A DNA stretch of 17,571 nt from Spirochaetaceae bacterium (GTDB lineage Bacteria > Spirochaetota > Spirochaetia > PWKH01). A program made the position numbers and the translations under genes. Under the pieces are notes generated by a model. That model was not told the DNA's origin, did not search any database, and was given only the letters and a program-made list of their open reading frames with translations. Position 1 is the stretch's first letter; each line of letters starts with the position of its first letter. This document shows positions 13,455-17,571 of the stretch, in pieces. Location of the stretch: the NCBI GenBank assembly GCA_003557605.1, contig PWNW01000148.1, positions 1 through 17,571 of the forward strand, written 5' to 3'.

Positions 13455-14639
13455 ATGGAAAACCAGATTCTGGCATCGAACCTGAAACGGTATCGTTCTG
13501 CCAAACAGATAAATCAGAAAGTCCTGTCAAAGTCTTCGGGAATCTCTGTTCCCACCATCAAAAACCTTGAACGGGGAAAATCGAATCCTCGAAATTCCAC
13601 TATACAAAAACTGGCAGATGCATTGGACTGCAAATTTCAGGACCTTTTTAATCCAGTCGGATCGCTGCAGAACGTGAGATTCAGAACAAAAAAGAGCATT
13701 CCCGGCAGAGAGCAGATTCTTGCACACGTATCGCGCTGGCTTCAGGATTATTCTTTCCTGGAACAGGCCTTGAAAGACAGACAGCCCTATCTGCTTGCAT
13801 ATCTCCCGGTAGGAAGGAACGAGGGAACAGATGTACAGGCCCTTGCGCGGGAGGTCAGGCTGAGAATGAACTATGACGCTGAGAGTCCTATTCATGACAT
13901 CACCAGACTCCTGGAGCATGCTGGAATAAAACTGATGCCCTATTCCTATGCTTCAGACGCATTCTACAGTCTTTCAGTGGGATACCAGGAAGGGGGACCT
14001 GCTATAGCAGTAAATACTTGGTCAAGAATTAGTACGGAGCGCCAGATATTCAGTGCCGCCCATGAACTTGGGCATATTTTACTGCACACCTCCGAGTACT
14101 GTGCTGAGAAGGATTATGAAGCAGATGAACATGAAAAGCAGGCTGATGACTTTGCTGAATATTTCCTGATGCCCGAGGAAAGCTTCATCAGTGAATGGCG
14201 GCAAACCTCGGGCCTCAGTTTTCCAGACCGGGTTATAAAGATCAAACGTCGTTTTGCTGTGAGTTATAGAACGGTACTTCAGCGGCTCATACATCTGGGA
14301 TATGCCGACAGTTCAGTTTTTGCAAAGTTTAAGACAGACTTTGAACAGCACTATGAAAGAAAGCTGACGCAAAAACATGTTGAATATTCAGAAGGAGCTG
14401 AACCCTACGGCCTGCTGCACTTTGATTTTTTTGAAGACAGGCTCAGCAGGCTGGTGAGGCAAGCAGAAGCAGAAGGAATTATCACCATGAGGAAGGCGGC
14501 AGAAATTCTCCAGACTGATGAGAAGGCACTGGAGAAGCAGTACCGGAAAATGCAGTCTATCGATACCCGTAGTGAGCAAGAATCCTCAGACATGCAAGAG
14601 TCACCCAGCGGCTCGGAGCACCAGACTGCTCCATCGTAA
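13455..14639 (+). CDS. XRE-family helix-turn-helix regulator fused to an ImmA/IrrE zinc metallopeptidase
   Basis: A 394-residue protein. Residues about 6-62 are an XRE (Cro/CI-type) helix-turn-helix, LKRYRSAKQINQKVLSKSSG followed by VPTIKNLERGKSNPR. Residues about 125-245 are an ImmA/IrrE peptidase with zinc motif HELGH (203-207) and a downstream acidic helix, EKQADDFAEYFLMP, whose Glu227 is the probable third ligand. Such fusions act as self-contained, stress-responsive regulators in mobile and accessory regions, or cleave a partner repressor. The C-terminal 120 or so residues contain LVRQAEAEGIITMRKAAEILQTDE, which looks like a second small helical region, then a polar Ser/Glu-rich tail. 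The last 83 bases overlap the convergent toroid gene. The palindrome in its promoter suggests self-control. Confidence 0.88.
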   Translation: MENQILASNLKRYRSAKQINQKVLSKSSGISVPTIKNLERGKSNPRNSTIQKLADALDCKFQDLFNPVGSLQNVRFRTKKSIPGREQILAHVSRWLQDYSFLEQALKDRQPYLLAYLPVGRNEGTDVQALAREVRLRMNYDAESPIHDITRLLEHAGIKLMPYSYASDAFYSLSVGYQEGGPAIAVNTWSRISTERQIFSAAHELGHILLHTSEYCAEKDYEADEHEKQADDFAEYFLMPEESFISEWRQTSGLSFPDRVIKIKRRFAVSYRTVLQRLIHLGYADSSVFAKFKTDFEQHYERKLTQKHVEYSEGAEPYGLLHFDFFEDRLSRLVRQAEAEGIITMRKAAEILQTDEKALEKQYRKMQSIDTRSEQESSDMQESPSGSEHQTAPS

Positions 14640-15474
14640 GATGGACCTGACCGGGCGGTGGAGCATGCAGGACCCAGCGGCCGTCGGGTTTACTTTTTTG
14701 CACAACCAGCTCCAGTGCATCATTCATCCTGCTGTCCCAGGGATAATTGGAGCACCGCAGATAGTCAAGGGCGCGTACAACCGAATAGTGCCATCGGGGT
14801 GGATGACTGAACCGCAGCATGCTGCGGTTGATTATCTCACCAATGCGGTCTGACTTGAACAGCCGATGCTTCAGCAAAAATTCTACTGCCTGATGCGCAG
14901 CAGCCTCAAGTTTCTGAGCACGGTAGCGGTATCCTTGGTGAAGATACTGATGAATACCCTCCAGCACGCTCAACGTTGAATGCAGGGAACTGTGGGATGC
15001 TCCGCTGATGCAGTTGAACCCTCCGTCACCCATCCGCAGATCAATAATTGAATCTGCAACTGAAGTAATGCGCTTCTGGGAAACTCTGAACCAGCAGGCA
15101 TATGACAGAAACATGCCGCTGACGCATACATCGCTGTATGAAGTAGTCTTAGCGGGATTGATGCCTCCGTCGGGGGCCTTCACCTTCTGTGCCAGCTCTT
15201 CAATAATCTCCCGCACTGGGGAAGTGTCAGGGGGGAGCATCAGGTGTTTCAGGTCAAAGAGGGTGTAATGGGTGCTCGTCCATTTCGGCTGATAAAAGGA
15301 CCTTCCCCACGACTGATCAGGATTCATTGCATCAAGAAACTGCTTTCCCCATCCTTCATGGGGTATCCTGGCTTGAAGACCCTGATCATCAATTCCCAGA
15401 AGATCACGGCTTGTCTGGTACTGAATTGAAACATCTCCGTCCATCAGCCATCTGATGATGTCATGATTCATCAT
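14557..15474 (-). CDS. prenyltransferase/squalene-cyclase-like alpha/alpha-toroid protein
   Basis: A 305-residue protein of a widespread uncharacterised family with the toroid fold of prenyltransferases and terpene cyclases. It opens IIRWLMDGDVSIQYQTSRDLL, followed by KWTSTHYTLFDLKHL. Inner repeats are DGGFNCISGASHSSLHSTLS, LLKHRLFKSDRIGEI, LRFSHPPRWHYSVVRALDY and PDGRWVL. The Gly-Phe/Trp-rich turns after Asp-Gly are those of the toroid repeats. The catalytic DXDD of squalene-hopene cyclases is not seen, so terpene cyclisation should not be assumed. GAGGG lies about 5 bases before the ATG pair at 15469-15474, only 11 bases after the stop of the kinase gene, so it is likely the last gene of that operon. 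Its 3' end overlaps the XRE-ImmA gene by 83 bases. Confidence 0.75.
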   Translation of the reverse strand: MMNHDIIRWLMDGDVSIQYQTSRDLLGIDDQGLQARIPHEGWGKQFLDAMNPDQSWGRSFYQPKWTSTHYTLFDLKHLMLPPDTSPVREIIEELAQKVKAPDGGINPAKTTSYSDVCVSGMFLSYACWFRVSQKRITSVADSIIDLRMGDGGFNCISGASHSSLHSTLSVLEGIHQYLHQGYRYRAQKLEAAAHQAVEFLLKHRLFKSDRIGEIINRSMLRFSHPPRWHYSVVRALDYLRCSNYPWDSRMNDALELVVQKSKPDGRWVLHAPPPGQVHLTMEQSGAPSRWVTLACLRILAHYGYR

Positions 15475-15485
15475 TCATGCCCTCA

Positions 15486-17462
15486 TTAATCGACAATATG
15501 CAGATAATCCTTCATAAAGCCGTCGGTGCTTCGGGTAAATTTTAGAAGCTCATTGTCAGGGGTGCGGACGAACTCGCCGAAGGTAGTCACCTGGTCAGCA
15601 TCAATATCACAGGTGTGACGTGAATATGTTGTGTGATAAAATGCCAGCCGCTTTTCAGGTCTTACGCCTTTGTTCTGCAGCATCCTGGCGCTGCGCTTCA
15701 TCAGTACCAGCTTTTCCATAAGGTCTGCGTCGGAGATAACGCTCCATACCCCAAGGGTTATCGGCTGGTCCTCCTTGTTAATATCTCCAAGCAGCTCTCC
15801 CCTGACAAGCTTTTCTCTCTCATTACCCAGATAGGGAACAAAATCAAGATGTTCTGCAAGTTTCCTGTCAGTGGCAAGAAATTTGCCTGACTCCGGATCA
15901 ATAGTGAATATTATTACCTGATCAGCCTGTCCGTAGCTTCGAAACAGCGGTCCCTGATACTCGCTGAGATCAACTGCCTCGCTGAGAAGACGCCACCGTT
16001 TTTCCAGCTGAAGGGAAACCTCAACCATCCAATCCTGGAGTTTCGGATGACGGCTTCGGTAGGACTTTATTTCCCTTTTGAAGGTGCTTTTACCGGCGGA
16101 TCCCATCAGAAACGAAAGCACCGTCCGATAGATTATCCTGATGTTATGGTCCCTGCTGAACTGAAGGATCAGATCAAAAAGAAGAATCTCCATTTTACGA
16201 AGCTGCCAGATATAAGAGATGACATCGGTGCGTTTTGAGGCAGCGGTAATGGATGCCGGCTCAAGCAGGTCTTTAAAAACATGCACCCGGCGTTCCAGCT
16301 GCATATACCATTTATCAATACCCTTGGGCAGTTTGCTGAACCGTATGGACCACCGGGTCCCCTCTCCCAGCACGCTCTTTATCTTGATGTTTTCAGCACC
16401 GAAGGCAGAGAATATCTGGAGGGAGCCCAGCCCCTCTCCGTCCCTTCTGTCTTTAGTGGATATTCCGACGAATCTGGGATACCCCTTCTCATCGGTTGTC
16501 AGCATCTCCGGAGGGATTCCCGCTCCATTGTCGCAGACATGAAGGACCAGTTCTTCGCCTATGTCTTCCAAAATCAGTTCAATCACACCCTTTCTTCCGC
16601 TCTCCTCAATTGCCTCAAGGCTGTTTGATACAATGTTTATCAGGGCTCTTCCGTAGTTCACGTAATACCCGAGGACCAGGGGGCTGAGATCATCAATAGT
16701 CAGTTTAATGGTGCAGGAAACCGATGAAGCCTCTATATAGGGAATAATCCGTTCAATGATCAGGTCCTTCAGATTCACCTCATGGATCAGGCTGACGGTG
16801 TCCCTGAATACATTAAGAATATTGACCAGCGTCGTTGTCTCACGGTTTATATCTTCAATGATCTTTCCGGAGTTTTCCATCGATAGGGATTCCACCATAT
16901 GGGATATCAGGCGGACGGTCTTGCGTGCATCATGACGGGCTTTTCCGATATCCTCCTTTCTAATCTTCTCTCCTGATTGTTCAAGGTCACGGTTCTTCAG
17001 AATTGCCTTCGGTGTCGCCGACATATGATAGTAGATCCGGTTGCGGTAGACAATCTGCTCCCCGACCTTGAACCCCTTTCTACGAAAGAACTCCAGGGTA
17101 TCGGGCTGCTTTTCCCATAAATAGAGATATACTTGAGAATCCTCGGGAATATTTCTGGCAAGATGCTCTATGAATGACCTCCCGATTCCCCTGCCCCTGC
17201 CGAAGGGACTGGTCACCAGCTTATAGATGTGATAGGTGTTATTCTTTGCATCCGAGTAGACCAGCAGATACCCGAGTATTTCTCCCTCATCAATCCAGAC
17301 ATAGCTGTGGGAAAAATCCTCAGTTATGTCTGAGTCCTTAATATAGGGAGAGGGAATAATAAACGCATCAATGTTGAGAAGCGGATTTCTCCTGATGCGT
17401 TTCTGAAGGTCCAAGGTCATCTGACGTATGGCATGATCACTTTTCATGACACTATTATCCAT
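15486..17462 (-). CDS. GNAT acetyltransferase-histidine kinase fusion with unassigned C-terminal region
   Basis: A 658-residue cytoplasmic protein without membrane segments. Residues about 40-146 form a GNAT fold, with the acetyl-CoA loop FGRGRGIGRSFIEHL (87-101) and the FFRRKGFKVGE turn. A helical segment, KARHDARKTVRLISHMVES (174-192), has His177 followed by Asp, as in phospho-accepting RHD motifs of GHKL kinases. The HATPase domain follows: N box RALINIVSNSLEAIEE (272-287), G1 DNGAGIP (311-317), G2 GEGLGSLQIF (342-351) and GEGTRWSI. Residues about 385-658 match no family I can name. The start is the ATG at 17460-17462; a second in-frame ATG at 17445-17447 is possible, and neither has a strong ribosome site. 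It lies 21 bases after the fhs stop, with no response regulator nearby. Partner and signal are unknown. Confidence 0.82.
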   Translation of the reverse strand: MDNSVMKSDHAIRQMTLDLQKRIRRNPLLNIDAFIIPSPYIKDSDITEDFSHSYVWIDEGEILGYLLVYSDAKNNTYHIYKLVTSPFGRGRGIGRSFIEHLARNIPEDSQVYLYLWEKQPDTLEFFRRKGFKVGEQIVYRNRIYYHMSATPKAILKNRDLEQSGEKIRKEDIGKARHDARKTVRLISHMVESLSMENSGKIIEDINRETTTLVNILNVFRDTVSLIHEVNLKDLIIERIIPYIEASSVSCTIKLTIDDLSPLVLGYYVNYGRALINIVSNSLEAIEESGRKGVIELILEDIGEELVLHVCDNGAGIPPEMLTTDEKGYPRFVGISTKDRRDGEGLGSLQIFSAFGAENIKIKSVLGEGTRWSIRFSKLPKGIDKWYMQLERRVHVFKDLLEPASITAASKRTDVISYIWQLRKMEILLFDLILQFSRDHNIRIIYRTVLSFLMGSAGKSTFKREIKSYRSRHPKLQDWMVEVSLQLEKRWRLLSEAVDLSEYQGPLFRSYGQADQVIIFTIDPESGKFLATDRKLAEHLDFVPYLGNEREKLVRGELLGDINKEDQPITLGVWSVISDADLMEKLVLMKRSARMLQNKGVRPEKRLAFYHTTYSRHTCDIDADQVTTFGEFVRTPDNELLKFTRSTDGFMKDYLHIVD

Positions 17463-17483
17463 ACATCTTCAGGGTATGTACAG

Positions 17484-17571
17484 TCAGAACAGACCGCTGA
17501 TATTCCCGTCCTGATCAACATCTATTCCCTCAGCAGCACTGACCTCAGGCAGTCCGGGCATGGTCATGATC
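17484..17571 (-). CDS. fhs: formate--tetrahydrofolate ligase, C-terminal end (5' part outside window)
   Basis: The minus-strand frame entering from the right edge encodes only 28 residues before TGA at 17484-17486: IMTMPGLPEVSAAEGI followed by DVDQDGNISGLF. This is the highly conserved terminal segment of formyltetrahydrofolate synthetase (consensus IMTMPGLPK-x-P-A and D-x-GNI-x-GLF), which makes 10-formyl-tetrahydrofolate from formate, ATP and tetrahydrofolate. The visible part is short, but the motif is distinctive. The stop is 21 bases from the start of the kinase fusion gene on the same strand, with no terminator between, so they are probably co-transcribed. Confidence 0.85.
   Translation of the reverse strand, partial: IMTMPGLPEVSAAEGIDVDQDGNISGLF

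Overview
This window reads as ordinary bacterial chromosome carrying one small accessory patch. The best guess for the host is a spirochaete of the Spirochaeta/Treponema type. The main reasons are a lamin-tail-domain lipoprotein of a kind I associate with those genomes, a mosaic of InlB B-repeat plus DUF1566 modules, a UMP kinase of the archaeal type, and a GNAT-histidine kinase fusion. This is inference from family resemblance, not from a marker gene. Most genes have strong GGAGG-type ribosome binding sites.

Layout. (1) 1-843, plus: C-terminal part of a Na/phosphate cotransporter with a PhoU-like tail. (2) 860-4060, minus: glmS then argH, an operon with a 12-base gap. (3) 4176-5186, plus: a secreted lamin-tail-domain lipoprotein that ends one base from trxA, which is on the minus strand. 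(4) 5188-6023, minus: a thioredoxin with a CMPC active site and a short SSB, separated by a strong hairpin. (5) 6173-6868, plus: archaeal-type UMP kinase, overlapping by 17 bases the end of a minus-strand PflA/COG1313-like radical SAM gene. That gene sits 6 bases downstream of a DUF2147 secreted protein. (6) 8469-8921, plus: a 5'(3')-deoxyribonucleotidase-like HAD protein, followed by tRNA-Leu(CAA) and a textbook terminator. (7) 9142-11742: the accessory patch. It holds a decayed minus-strand remnant resembling the tail of an AbiEii-type nucleotidyltransferase, a DUF4143 AAA ATPase flanked by two 174-base direct repeats, a stub of a second ATPase copy, and a signal-peptide-less InlB/DUF1566 gene. 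(8) 11840-13306, plus: gnd, ended by a 13-bp perfect hairpin. (9) 13455-14639, plus: an XRE-ImmA regulator/peptidase with a palindrome over its own -10 box. (10) 14557-17571, minus: a likely operon of fhs (only its last 28 codons are visible), a GNAT-histidine kinase fusion, and an alpha/alpha-toroid prenyltransferase-like protein.

How it fits together. The housekeeping genes cover amino-sugar and arginine synthesis (glmS, argH), nucleotide metabolism (UMP kinase, HAD nucleotidase), redox and DNA maintenance (thioredoxin, SSB), the pentose phosphate pathway (gnd) and one-carbon metabolism (fhs). The two places most worth attention are the ATPase cassette and the fhs-kinase-toroid operon. The cassette has a 1510-base repeat unit that supplies the gene's own stop codon and leaves a ten-codon stub of a second copy. 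The operon joins a sensor kinase carrying an acetyltransferase domain and an unassigned C-terminal region to one-carbon metabolism, with no response regulator in view.
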